DNA of 64,000 nt, taken from assembly GCF_000526775.1 (NCBI RefSeq), contig NZ_JAGS01000001.1, positions 3,534,001 through 3,598,000 on the forward strand, in the 5' to 3' direction. Origin of the DNA: Ruminococcus albus AD2013. GTDB lineage: Bacteria; Bacillota; Clostridia; Oscillospirales; Ruminococcaceae. A program made the position numbers and the translations under genes. This document shows, in pieces, positions 1 through 8,105 of this stretch; position 1 is the first letter of the stretch, and every line of letters starts with the position of its first letter. The notes under the pieces are model-generated. The model saw only the letters and a list, made by a program, of their open reading frames with translations. It made no database searches and had not been told where the DNA came from.

Positions 1-107
1 TCCTCAGTCTGCTTCTGCGTCTGTGCTTTCTGTCTGCGGAGTCCCTCCTCCGCATCAGTTACGGGTTCAGCTACGGTGCGCTTATCTTCGTTATCCTGTA
101 CAGGCAT
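1..107 (-). CDS. Partial small ICE protein (N-terminus only)
   Basis: An open frame starts with ATG at 107 and runs off the left window edge, giving about 35 residues (MPVQDNEDKRTVAEPV...) rich in charged and Gln residues. A purine-rich ribosome site (AAGGAAG) lies about seven bases upstream, inside the end of the preceding 27-residue gene. It continues the minus-strand ICE operon. No family is recognisable from this fragment; the likely extension lies outside the window. Confidence 0.5.
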   Translation of the reverse strand, partial: MPVQDNEDKRTVAEPVTDAEEGLRRQKAQTQKQTE

Positions 108-113
108 GTTTTA

Positions 114-197
114 TCACTTCCTTCTCTTTACGATGAATACGATTGCTGTTGTTACTGCAGCAGCTGCTGCACCTGCGATAATAATGATCTTCTTCAT
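114..197 (-). CDS. 27-residue single-span membrane protein
   Basis: A very short gene encodes MKKIIIIAGAAAAAVTTAIV followed by FIVKRRK. That is one hydrophobic helix flanked by Lys at the N-terminus and a KRRK cluster at the C-terminus, so a small membrane protein with the tail predicted inside. Its ATG overlaps the TGA of the upstream gene (ATGA), and AGAGGAAG sits about eight bases before the start, so translational coupling is likely. The next gene starts seven bases after its stop. Function unknown; small single-span proteins occur in type IV secretion operons, but nothing here assigns a role. Confidence 0.55.
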   Translation of the reverse strand: MKKIIIIAGAAAAAVTTAIVFIVKRRK

Positions 198-937
198 GGT
201 CTGCACTTCCTCTCATAGTTTTCATCCTGAACTGGCTGTGATTTAACATTCAGCTCCTGTTCGTACTGTTTCCTGTGCTTCGTGATCTCCGAGAGCTCTC
301 TTTGTTTTTCTCTCGAAAAAACTGCACGCTTTTCTTCCTTTGCGGTAATTTCCGCCTTACGCCGGTGGTCTTCCTGACCGTATATGACGTTCATGCGGTG
401 TTGTATATCAGCAGAATCAGTACTTTCACGTTTTTCAGGCGTGTTGTTCTTCTGCATTTCAAGCCTCTCATGTTCGCTCATTTCCGACAGCGTTCTTCCG
501 TTAGCTGTAAGATAACGGTTAAGCTCACGCTGTATTGTATATGTATCACATAGCCAGTGATCGGCATACGACTTGCAGAGAAGAAGCTGTATGTCATACG
601 GACGCTGTTTCAGCGTGCCGACAGTGGTATGCAGTACACCGGCGACTTCCGACAGAAGCTTAAGATAGCTGTCACGGCCGTTCTGATGTCCGATCTCACG
701 GAGCAGAAGTTCATAGCGCCCCGACATTGCCTTGCCGATGATCTCGTCGACCTTATAGGAAAAGTTGCTGTCATAGACGAGTGTCATGCCGTTTCCGTCA
801 TAGCTTGCTGAAAACGGCACACCGCTTTTATCGAGTGCGACCACAACGTTCTGTGCTCTGCCGGTACTGAAGCTCTTGTACAGCTGGTTATGTACTTCAT
901 TTATCGGTATTCCGGCGACGTACTGTATTTTTCTCAT
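194..937 (-). CDS. ICE protein of unknown function, 247 aa
   Basis: A soluble, highly charged protein with no signal peptide or membrane segment. The first 150 residues look globular; residues from about 160 on are rich in Lys, Glu, Arg and Gln and probably form a helix or coiled coil (for example KEEKRAVFSREKQRELSEI). It lies 10 bases downstream of the small gene at 948-1256 and overlaps the following 27-residue gene by four bases, so it belongs to the topB end of the transfer operon. I do not recognise the family; position suggests a DNA-processing or accessory transfer role, which is only an inference. Confidence 0.7.
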   Translation of the reverse strand: MRKIQYVAGIPINEVHNQLYKSFSTGRAQNVVVALDKSGVPFSASYDGNGMTLVYDSNFSYKVDEIIGKAMSGRYELLLREIGHQNGRDSYLKLLSEVAGVLHTTVGTLKQRPYDIQLLLCKSYADHWLCDTYTIQRELNRYLTANGRTLSEMSEHERLEMQKNNTPEKRESTDSADIQHRMNVIYGQEDHRRKAEITAKEEKRAVFSREKQRELSEITKHRKQYEQELNVKSQPVQDENYERKCRP

Positions 938-947
938 AGCTCATTCA

Positions 948-1256
948 TCACTCCGAATCATCCTGGTCATCATCTTTATTTCTTACCGCACTGTTTTCAA
1001 GCAGGATATACAGGATAGCTTCGTAGTATACCGGCGAAATATATACGTTTTCATTCGAGCGCTTTCTTTTGAGATACTGTAATACCCACTTGTTTCGTTC
1101 ATACATAGTAATAGCATTGAAGATTATCTCGCTGTCGAATTCTTCGGGATGATCCAGTAATATTTCCGGAAATTTTGAATTATATTCGATCTCGGAGATC
1201 AGCTGTTCAAACCAGCCGTCATATAACTTCATTATGATCTTGTTATTATTTTTCAT
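948..1256 (-). CDS. Small ICE protein downstream of topB, 102 aa
   Basis: The start is placed at the ATG at 1256 (MKNNNKIIMKLYDGWFEQL), which overlaps the last codons of topB by 11 bases; a longer frame exists but would overlap topB by more than 100 bases. The protein is mostly polar with a mixed helix/strand composition and an acidic end (KDDDQDDSE). No membrane segment or motif was found. Tight overlap with topB indicates co-translation. Function unknown. Confidence 0.6.
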   Translation of the reverse strand: MKNNNKIIMKLYDGWFEQLISEIEYNSKFPEILLDHPEEFDSEIIFNAITMYERNKWVLQYLKRKRSNENVYISPVYYEAILYILLENSAVRNKDDDQDDSE

Positions 1257-3273
1257 TGCATTTACCCTCCGTCTTCCACTGGTAATATATCTTTCCGTTA
1301 TACGGGTTTTCTTCGTATTCCGGCAGTACAATAGTCTTTCGCCCCTTTGAGGTATATGTGGCTTTTTTGCCATCGAGAAGAGCTTTTATCTGAGATTCAG
1401 ACAGCGTGACCCCGTACACTTTGCCGATGGTCATACCGCATTTGCCTTTGCAGTAATATCCGTACTTACCACCGGTAACATCAGCACCGCACTTCGGACA
1501 TCTGCCGAGCGTTTCATGATTGCAGCCTGAAAAAGAAACAGATTTATCCGCAAGACCGTATGTACTGCACATTTCAGCAGCGAACTGTTGAATGCTGTTC
1601 ATGAAATCTGCTTCGGACAATTCACCGTGTTCTATCTTCTGAAGCCGCGACTCCCATTCAGCAGTTAGCCTTGCAGACCTGACTTCTTCCGGAACAACGG
1701 TTATAAGCTCTTTTCCTTTGTCGGTCGATCTCAGCTGTTTTCCTTTACGTTCCACATATCCGTTCGTGACAAGAGCTTCGATAGTTGCGGCCCTGGTGGC
1801 AGGAGTGCCGAGCCCTTTTTTCTCGGTATCCTCATCATATTCATCGTTCCCCGCACGTTCCATAGCCGACAGAAGAGTATCCTCTGTGTATGGTTTCGGC
1901 GGTGATGTAAAGTGTTCGCTCTTTGCTGCCGTAACCGAAAAAGTTTGTCCTTCGGTCACATCCGGCAGAGACATTTCTTCCTCATTTTCCTTTTCAGTGG
2001 TCCTCGCATAGCTTTTCCAGCCCTGTTCGAGAACCATTTTTCCGCTTGCCGAAAAATCCGTACCGCTGCATGTTCCCGTGATTTTCACAGCTTCGTATCT
2101 GTGAACCGGAGCAGTGGCACATATAAGTCTCGTCGCTATAAGCGTAAGGATATTTCTTTCGCCTGCGGGGAGAGAGGAGAGGTCAGCCGATGCAATATTT
2201 CCGGTCGGAATAATGGCATGATGTCCCGATACTTTGCTGTTATTTATGATCCTGCTTATATCCGGTGTATGCGTTATACCGAACCCGAAAAGTTTATCAC
2301 AGAGACGTACAGCATCAGAAGCAGCCTGCTTCATGTCATCGCTAAGAAATTGACTGTCAGTACGGGGATAGGTGACAAGCTTGCCTTCGTACAGCGACTG
2401 TGTGTAGTCGAGCGTCTGCTGTGCGGTGTAGCCGAAATGTTTATTTGCATCACGCTGTAAGGTGGTAAGATCGTAGAGCTTCGGCGCTTTCTCGGCCTTT
2501 ACTTCTCGTTTTACTGAACTTATCGTAAGCGTTTTACCATTACAGCCGGATACGATACCGCCCACGGTGTTTTCATCGTCTATCCTTTCAGAAGAAAGAA
2601 TGAAAGCACCACAGTTTACGTCTGCCGTGTAGTACTTCTGTTTTACGAAACCGTCAGCGTCAGCATCACGCTTTACGATCATTGCAAGGGTAGGTGTCTG
2701 AACACGCCCGATATTCAGCTTGCTTCCGTACCGTACTGAAAACAGTCTTGAGCAGTTCATACCTACAAGCCAGTCCGCTTTTGCCCTGGCAAAACCGGCG
2801 TTAAACAGATCGTCGTATGCCGAAATTGGCTTCATGGAGCTAAGTGCTTTCCTGAGAGCTGATTCTTCAAGGCTTGATACCCATAAACGCTTTACCGGCT
2901 TGTGACACTGAGCCATACTGTAAACGTACCGGAAAATGCATTCACCCTCACGGTCAGCATCGGTCGCGCAGATGATCTCCGTCACATCGTCACTGTTCAT
3001 GAGCTTTTTCAGCAAATTAAACTGTTCTTTCGTTTTCTCCGCAACCCTGAAACGCCACTGATCCGGTATCATCGGAAGTTGATCAAAGCTCCATTTGCCA
3101 TCCCAGCCCCTGCCGTAATCGTTCGGAAAGCAGAGCCCGACCAGATGTCCGAGACACCAGGAAACGATGTAGCCGTTACCTTCGATATAGCCTTTCTGAG
3201 TTTTGGAAGCACCTACGACAGAACTGACCGCACGGGCTACGCTTGGCTTTTCACCGATGATTAAAATTGACAT
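1246..3273 (-). CDS. topB: DNA topoisomerase III (type IA), ICE-encoded
   Basis: A 675-residue type IA topoisomerase. The N-terminal Toprim domain begins MSILIIGEKPSVARAV and carries the acidic triad in ATDADREGE (residues 103-111). The active-site tyrosine is Tyr302 in VTYPRTDSQFLS. The C-terminus has a zinc-ribbon-like cluster (CPKCG ... YYCKGKCG) before the end. It relaxes or decatenates single-stranded DNA by transient 5'-phosphotyrosine cleavage, and ICE copies are thought to help DNA processing during transfer. Length and motif order are normal for TopB. Its upstream neighbour in the operon is separated from it by an AT-rich plus-strand cargo island (3.3-4.6 kb), which is unusual. Confidence 0.95.
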   Translation of the reverse strand: MSILIIGEKPSVARAVSSVVGASKTQKGYIEGNGYIVSWCLGHLVGLCFPNDYGRGWDGKWSFDQLPMIPDQWRFRVAEKTKEQFNLLKKLMNSDDVTEIICATDADREGECIFRYVYSMAQCHKPVKRLWVSSLEESALRKALSSMKPISAYDDLFNAGFARAKADWLVGMNCSRLFSVRYGSKLNIGRVQTPTLAMIVKRDADADGFVKQKYYTADVNCGAFILSSERIDDENTVGGIVSGCNGKTLTISSVKREVKAEKAPKLYDLTTLQRDANKHFGYTAQQTLDYTQSLYEGKLVTYPRTDSQFLSDDMKQAASDAVRLCDKLFGFGITHTPDISRIINNSKVSGHHAIIPTGNIASADLSSLPAGERNILTLIATRLICATAPVHRYEAVKITGTCSGTDFSASGKMVLEQGWKSYARTTEKENEEEMSLPDVTEGQTFSVTAAKSEHFTSPPKPYTEDTLLSAMERAGNDEYDEDTEKKGLGTPATRAATIEALVTNGYVERKGKQLRSTDKGKELITVVPEEVRSARLTAEWESRLQKIEHGELSEADFMNSIQQFAAEMCSTYGLADKSVSFSGCNHETLGRCPKCGADVTGGKYGYYCKGKCGMTIGKVYGVTLSESQIKALLDGKKATYTSKGRKTIVLPEYEENPYNGKIYYQWKTEGKCNEK

Positions 3274-3365
3274 TAATTAAGATCATTCCTTTCATTAGTG
3301 ACGAATAATTGTATAAAAACAAAGTACTGGTGATTGTCTAATATCACTATTTTAGCCGAAATACA

Positions 3366-3395
3366 TTGATGTTAATATGTTAAATATGTTATAAT
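3366..3395 (+). promoter_or_regulatory. Promoter of the plus-strand cargo pair
   Basis: TTGATG at 3366-3371 and TATAAT at 3390-3395 with an 18-bp spacer lie about 90 bases before the gene at 3487. The region is AT-rich and reads against the ICE operon, so the cargo pair has its own promoter. Confidence 0.6.
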
Positions 3396-3486
3396 ATCAA
3401 TGATGAATATCATCTTCTGAGTTGATAAAGAAAAAGTACGTGTTTTTCAAGTCATAAATATTCAATTGGTGTAACAGGGGGGATTT

Positions 3487-3789
3487 ATGTTGGATCAGAA
3501 ACTTGCAGAAAAAGCATTATTAGCTATTTCTAAAAATCCATTATTACATCCATTGGGTAATGTGGCACTCCCATTACCACCGAAGGTAGCACTTAAGGCT
3601 GTTATTCCAAGATATTATAAGGGCATTTTCTGGGAAACTATTTGCTCTGTAGATCAGTATAAACTTGAAAAGAACAAGATTACTCAGCATTATCGGCTAT
3701 TAGATAATAAGTCGATTATGATATTTTGGGGTACGGAAAAGGATATGGAGAAATATTTTGGAACAATTATCAAAAACAATAAATACTAA
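3487..3789 (+). CDS. Unknown AT-rich cargo protein, 100 aa
   Basis: The start has a strong ribosome site (GGGGGG, five bases upstream). The protein begins MLDQKLAEKALLAISKNP and contains a proline-rich stretch (ALPLPPKVALKAVIP) and an aromatic C-terminal half with KITQHYRLLDN and IMIFWGTEKDMEKYF. No signal peptide is evident. Base composition is clearly more AT-rich than the surrounding ICE genes, and it runs on the opposite strand, 62 bases before the EcsC-like gene. The two appear to form a small acquired unit. I do not recognise the family and assign no function. Confidence 0.6.
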   Translation: MLDQKLAEKALLAISKNPLLHPLGNVALPLPPKVALKAVIPRYYKGIFWETICSVDQYKLEKNKITQHYRLLDNKSIMIFWGTEKDMEKYFGTIIKNNKY

Positions 3790-3851
3790 TATAATTTCAA
3801 ACTAATTTTCACTATCCACTATGTTGAATTATGAAAGCTGGGGGGACTATA

Positions 3852-4562
3852 ATGGCGAATTTTGATATAAGAGTAATAGTAGAAAAAGCGTTGGAATTAC
3901 CTGGTGTAAGAATTAATCGGGAAGAATACTTACGCAGAGAATTTAGTAAAGATAAGTACAAAAAAATTTTAGATGATATTATAAAACAAGGTCCAATTAA
4001 GGCTGGTATAAAACATGATGATTTAGAAAAACACGCAAAGAAATCTATCAATTTAGAAACTACTAAAGCAACTACACTTTCTTTTTTGTCTGGATTACCA
4101 GGTGGTGTTGCTATGGTTGGAACTATTCCTGCTGACATTGTTCAGTTCTATGGTCATGTTCTTCGGGTAATACAAAAACTAATGTATTTATATGGGTGGT
4201 ATGATATCAATACCGATGAAATGGATGATGGAATTACGAATATAATTATAATATTTCTTGGAGTAATGAATGGAGTAGAAGCTGCTCAGCAAGCGTTGAA
4301 ACAGTTATGTGTTGCTATTACTGAAAAAACTACATCATCGATTGCCGCAAAAGCATTAACAAGGGCTGCATTGTATCCAGTTGCAAAAAAAGTTAGTGCA
4401 CAAATGAGCGTAAAAATGGTAAATCAAGCCGCTGCTAAAGGAGCGGCAAAAGTTGTACCTGTAATTGGTGGAATAGTTTCTGGAGGCTTAACAATACTTA
4501 CTTTTAAGCCGATGAGTCACAGACTTTTAAAAGAATTAAAAGAAGACAGTTACGATTGTTAA
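3852..4562 (+). CDS. EcsC-like family protein, cargo
   Basis: Start chosen at ATG 3852 because GGGGGAC precedes it by five bases; the in-frame ATG at 3831 would place that site inside the gene. The 236-residue protein has the features I associate with the EcsC family: a glycine-rich helix segment (SGLPGGVAMVGTIPADIVQF) followed by a long hydrophobic helix (YGHVLRVIQKLMYLYGW), and a C-terminal glycine-rich hydrophobic hairpin (VVPVIGGIVSGGLTILTF). It is probably membrane-associated. EcsC proteins are poorly characterised. The gene is AT-rich and ends in a four-base tail-to-tail overlap with the minus-strand gene at 4559. Family call is by pattern memory only. Confidence 0.65.
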   Translation: MANFDIRVIVEKALELPGVRINREEYLRREFSKDKYKKILDDIIKQGPIKAGIKHDDLEKHAKKSINLETTKATTLSFLSGLPGGVAMVGTIPADIVQFYGHVLRVIQKLMYLYGWYDINTDEMDDGITNIIIIFLGVMNGVEAAQQALKQLCVAITEKTTSSIAAKALTRAALYPVAKKVSAQMSVKMVNQAAAKGAAKVVPVIGGIVSGGLTILTFKPMSHRLLKELKEDSYDC

Positions 4563-4798
4563 TATATCAGGGCCTTTGAGTAATCAGAGGCTCTTTTGTT
4601 TTTTTTCGGTGCTATGCAGCCGTCATCAGGTTCCGTATACTCGAAAGGAAGATCCTCATATTCTCTGGATTCATCGTAGGAGCTTCTTATTCTCTCCCTG
4701 TCGGCACCGTCGGTTTCGCCAATCTTGTAGGCGATGTAAGCGATACCTGAGATCATACCGATCTCTGCGATGTACTTTACGATTTTTCTTATGTTCAT
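4559..4798 (-). CDS. Small ICE membrane protein, 79 aa
   Basis: The N-terminus has one predicted hydrophobic helix (IAEIGMISGIAYIAYKIG) followed by a charged tail rich in Asp, Glu and Arg. A ribosome site (GGAGG) precedes the ATG in the 11-base gap after the Fn3 protein gene, so it belongs to the transfer operon. Its 3' end overlaps the cargo EcsC-like gene and contains that gene's terminator, suggesting the C-terminus may have been altered when the cargo arrived. No family recognised. Confidence 0.6.
   Translation of the reverse strand: MNIRKIVKYIAEIGMISGIAYIAYKIGETDGADRERIRSSYDESREYEDLPFEYTEPDDGCIAPKKNKRASDYSKALIY
4572..4606 (+). terminator. Terminator of the cargo pair, inside the opposing gene
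   Basis: GCCTTTGA (4572-4579), loop GTAA, TCAGAGGC (4584-4591), then a T-rich run to 4606. It lies in the C-terminal codons of the minus-strand gene at 4559-4798, so that gene's end doubles as the plus-strand terminator. Confidence 0.7.
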
Positions 4799-4809
4799 GT
4801 TTTCCTCCG

Positions 4810-5670
4810 TCAGTATTCTACGGGTTCACCGTAGTTTATTTTCTTGATGCTTTTGATGTTGGCGGACAGGTCGAGACCGTTCCAGTTGTAATAGCCCCAT
4901 GAGCCGGAGAAGGCGACACAGGATGGCCAGTTGTAGTCATCATAGATGAATTCTACAATGCACTTGCCGCCGTTTCCGAAAATATGATACCTGCCTTCAC
5001 CGTCATCGGCGAAGCCCTTGCTGTCACATATCTTCGTTGTGAACTGAGTTCCATTCTCCAACTCTATCAAAAATCTGTCCTGACAATAGCCGTACCATAC
5101 ACCCATTGCACAGCAGTAGTCACCGTATTCATCACGGCGGATACCTGTATCGGTTATGGTATCAACAGTTGAACCGTATATTGCACCGGAACTCGGCATG
5201 GCAGTTAGCCCCGATGCTTTTTCACCGGCAAAGCAGTTTGTCCAGCCATCTTCGTGAGGGAACTCGTAAATGACTTCTACCGTCTCGGTTTTACCGTCGG
5301 CGGAAGCTGTTTTCACTCTGTAATCGTCTTTTTCTTCCTCAGAAAGAACAGGTTCCACGGATACGGTGTATTCCGTGCCTTCGCGAAGACCTGTTATGTA
5401 GCAGAGGTCATTTCCTTTAAAGTTAAAGTACATGTTATCCGTAAAGGCGTAATTCTCATCGTGTGCCGTGCAGCTCACGGTGTAGTCACGGTCGGCTTCG
5501 GAATCCCAGGTAACTTTCAGACAGGATACCGATATTGTCGAAACATTCAGGTTTCCTGCTGTAAGCTCGACCGGTTCGGGTTCTGCGGTTATTCCCGAGA
5601 ACTCCATGATAAAGCTCATTATCACACTGAGTGCTTTAGACTGAAAATCGGGATCAATTGTAAATGTCAT
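4810..5670 (-). CDS. Fn3-containing protein of unknown function
   Basis: A 286-residue protein with no convincing signal peptide. Residues about 35-135 look like a fibronectin type III domain (VSCLKVTWDSEADRDYTVSC ... LREGTEYTVSVEPV). The C-terminal half (about 150-286) is aromatic and glycine-rich, with GAIYGSTVDTITDTGIRRDE and KICDSKGFADDGEGRYHIFG, and could be a beta-barrel, but I cannot name it. An AGGAGG site precedes the start, and the gene overlaps the end of the cytosine methyltransferase gene by 17 bases, so the two are co-translated. Fn3 domains are usually extracellular, so lack of an export signal is odd. Confidence 0.65.
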   Translation of the reverse strand: MTFTIDPDFQSKALSVIMSFIMEFSGITAEPEPVELTAGNLNVSTISVSCLKVTWDSEADRDYTVSCTAHDENYAFTDNMYFNFKGNDLCYITGLREGTEYTVSVEPVLSEEEKDDYRVKTASADGKTETVEVIYEFPHEDGWTNCFAGEKASGLTAMPSSGAIYGSTVDTITDTGIRRDEYGDYCCAMGVWYGYCQDRFLIELENGTQFTTKICDSKGFADDGEGRYHIFGNGGKCIVEFIYDDYNWPSCVAFSGSWGYYNWNGLDLSANIKSIKKINYGEPVEY

Positions 5671-6829
5671 TAAGTCCTCCTAAGATGTGAGCGATCACAT
5701 CTACAGTCCAGCCGTTTCCGATGCACATATAACGCTGCGTATTGGAAATGCCGGCGGTATAGTTATCGGGAAGAGTCTGAAGACGTTCCGCTTCAACAGG
5801 TGTTAGCTTACGTATTATGTAGTCTCCGTCGGGAAGGTCGATTTTGTAAAGACCTGTTTTCGCACCCTGACCGCCTCCGTTGGCTGACAGGGTAACGGAC
5901 TTGCCGGAGACAGAGTAAATACGCTGCCCCTGACCTCCGTTGCCGTAATGCCCAACACGTATCGGAGAACATATAAGGCTGTCTTTCTGAACAGTCGTCA
6001 GGCAGTTCGACTTGCCGTCATCACGTACCTCGATGTGCTGTTCCGTCTGTTTTCCGTCGGTATATCGTCCACGCTGTGCAGCACCGACAGGTATTGCAAT
6101 GCGCTGTTTGCCCCGTTCACTCCCATAGGGGCTGAACGGATTTTCACCGGTTTTGTAGTAAGTCGCCGGTATCGTATGTGATTTGCCGTTTACCGTATCG
6201 ACCGGTATGGCGACCATTGTACGCTGCCTGCGTTCCAGTGTGTTGTAGAGGACAGCACCGTTGTAGCTCGAAGTCATGCAGTACGCTTTGTTCTGCCACG
6301 GTATTCCGCTTTCGAGCACATCGACAAGCATGATACCGAGATCTTCCGGCTGTGTGACGTTCGGAATATTCGTCCAGTAGCACCTTTTACGGTTTTGTGC
6401 CGATACAAGTGACGAGTTTATCATGACCGGCTGAACGCCGAGCCTGCTGCTTATCTCATCCTTGATGTTCTGATGTATCGAATAGTTGTTTTCGTACAGG
6501 AAATATCGACATTCGCTTTCGTGCAGAGCACGTACATACTGCATGAAAAGCCTGAATCCCATACCGTCGGAAGTTGTCTCTCTGTCTTTCTTCGCTATTG
6601 ACCAGTAGGTGCAGGGCGAACCGCCGAGCAGAAGGTCATATCCGTGAAACTGTGTGAAATCACCGTCAAAAACATTCCCGTGATGAACGATTCCGGGAAA
6701 ATTATTCTTCGAGACCGTGACGGCATACTTATCGATCTCGAAGGCATCATAGCATTCCACGGGTATGCCCGCCCTCTGCAAGGCAAGCATACCGCATGAG
6801 ATACCGTCAAACAAGCTAAGTACCTTCAT
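5654..6829 (-). CDS. DNA (cytosine-5) methyltransferase, orphan
   Basis: A 391-residue C5 methyltransferase that transfers a methyl group from S-adenosylmethionine to cytosine in DNA. Motif I is LSLFDGISCGMLAL near the N-terminus; motif IV GGSPCTYWS carries the catalytic Cys73; motif VI is YENN with Glu113; the C-terminal motifs IX/X are present as RKLTPVEAERLQTLPDNYT and CIGNGWTVDV. The target-recognition region lies between about residues 190 and 310. No restriction endonuclease is adjacent, so it is likely solitary; ICE-borne orphan methylases are thought to protect transferred DNA from host restriction. Sequence specificity cannot be read from the protein. Confidence 0.92.
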   Translation of the reverse strand: MKVLSLFDGISCGMLALQRAGIPVECYDAFEIDKYAVTVSKNNFPGIVHHGNVFDGDFTQFHGYDLLLGGSPCTYWSIAKKDRETTSDGMGFRLFMQYVRALHESECRYFLYENNYSIHQNIKDEISSRLGVQPVMINSSLVSAQNRKRCYWTNIPNVTQPEDLGIMLVDVLESGIPWQNKAYCMTSSYNGAVLYNTLERRQRTMVAIPVDTVNGKSHTIPATYYKTGENPFSPYGSERGKQRIAIPVGAAQRGRYTDGKQTEQHIEVRDDGKSNCLTTVQKDSLICSPIRVGHYGNGGQGQRIYSVSGKSVTLSANGGGQGAKTGLYKIDLPDGDYIIRKLTPVEAERLQTLPDNYTAGISNTQRYMCIGNGWTVDVIAHILGGLNDIYN

Positions 6830-6943
6830 TCAGACAAATTCTCTCTTTCTCATTGTCCGTGTTAGTGTTTTTCTCTTTTCTTTTTGTGAGTGATCTGATG
6901 AAAAATAAAATCAAACAAAATAAAATCATATCAGATCAGTTAA

Positions 6944-7789
6944 TTATTCGTCGTCTTCGCTGCTGCCGTCGTAGAACTCGTAATCCTCGTCCTCCTCAGC
7001 TTCGTCACCGAACTTTTCAAATTCAGGTTCGGACTTCTTACTGCTTTTTTTCTTCGTAAACAGGTAGAATACTGCACCTGCGCCGAGCAGAGCGATTACA
7101 GCGAAAAGTGTATAGATCCTGTTCATATCCGCCTTTGCCTGTTCACGTGAGTCAACAGATTCGGCAGCTATTTCGTCTTCTGCATCAGTTTCCGTTATTA
7201 CACGGCTTCTTGCGTTTTCAGCAGCTTCCGCAGCGTTTTCTGCTTCTTCCGGTGTGATCTTGCCATCTTTCTCATTACCCGCATAAAGAAGTGCGTACAG
7301 GTCGTAATCGTCAACCTTGTTCAGAAAGTAAACATTGTCCTCACCGTTCTTTGCAGTGTAGTTTATGAGCACGTAGAAAATATGCCCGTCTTTTGTTGTT
7401 ACTGCAATAAACTGCATTTCTTCCGTGTTGTAAATAATCTGTTCAGACTTAATAAGGGTAGCATTTCCGTCTGTATCGTAGTAGGTATCTCCGTAGTAAT
7501 CCGGCGGAGTAATCGTGATATTTCCTTCGCCGGCAAGCTCACTCATTGCATTTGCGAACTTTTCAATGTCAGAATCGTCTGCCTTTGAACTGTCGTCAGA
7601 TGGGCTAGCTTCCGGCTTTTCAGCGGAAGCTGTTTCAGCCGGCTTTTCATCAGCGCTTTCCGCCGGTTCAGTTGATGAATCTGATGCAGCAGGCGGATCC
7701 GATGCCGCTTCGGCTGATGCTGTGATGCCGACACTTCCGTATGCGAGTATTACTGCTGCAAGCAATGCACTAAATATTCTTGTCTTCAT
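6944..7789 (-). CDS. DUF4366 (CD1107-type) mobile-element membrane protein
   Basis: A 281-residue protein with an N-terminal signal sequence (IFSALLAAVILAYGSVGITA), a low-complexity Ala/Ser/Glu/Pro linker (about residues 27-80), a globular domain (about 85-175) with FIAVTTKDGHIFYVLINY and VYFLNKVDDYDLYALL, and a transmembrane helix near 225-245 (YTLFAVIALLGAGAVFYLF) followed by a Lys-rich then acidic cytoplasmic tail. This layout matches the DUF4366/CD1107 family of Tn1549-type elements, probably exposed on the outer membrane face as part of the transfer apparatus. It overlaps the upstream DUF4315-like gene by 20 bases. Confidence 0.85.
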   Translation of the reverse strand: MKTRIFSALLAAVILAYGSVGITASAEAASDPPAASDSSTEPAESADEKPAETASAEKPEASPSDDSSKADDSDIEKFANAMSELAGEGNITITPPDYYGDTYYDTDGNATLIKSEQIIYNTEEMQFIAVTTKDGHIFYVLINYTAKNGEDNVYFLNKVDDYDLYALLYAGNEKDGKITPEEAENAAEAAENARSRVITETDAEDEIAAESVDSREQAKADMNRIYTLFAVIALLGAGAVFYLFTKKKSSKKSEPEFEKFGDEAEEDEDYEFYDGSSEDDE

Positions 7790-8093
7790 TGTCTTCCTCC
7801 TGAGAGTAAAATCTTATTTGTTCTGTTTCGTCCTTGTCTCCGCTTCCGAGAGCATCGATATCCTCATCGGTCATACCGCACTGTTTCATGCGCTGTATCT
7901 GCTCGTGTTCACGTGAGAGTACTGATTCAAGCTTTTCTCCTTCGCAGTTAAGCTTTTCGCAGAGTGAGAGATAACGTAACCGCGCGATTTCGGAGAGCAG
8001 TCTCTTGTGTTCGTCGGTATCACGCCTGATGTTTATCTCAAGCTGTGATACCTTTTTGCTGTACTGTTCGATTTTCCTGTCGTACAGTGCCAT
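7770..8093 (-). CDS. DUF4315-like coiled-coil ICE protein
   Basis: A 107-residue soluble protein, mostly a predicted helical coiled coil (YSKKVSQLEINIRRDTDEHK, then RLLSEIARLRYL) with an acidic tail. Its place between the CD1108-like and DUF4366 genes is where DUF4315 proteins lie in Tn1549/CTn elements, and the GMTDEDIDAL segment fits that family loosely. Assignment rests mainly on position and size. Confidence 0.6.
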   Translation of the reverse strand: MALYDRKIEQYSKKVSQLEINIRRDTDEHKRLLSEIARLRYLSLCEKLNCEGEKLESVLSREHEQIQRMKQCGMTDEDIDALGSGDKDETEQIRFYSQEEDNEDKNI

Positions 8094-8105
8094 TTGCCAC
8101 CTCCG

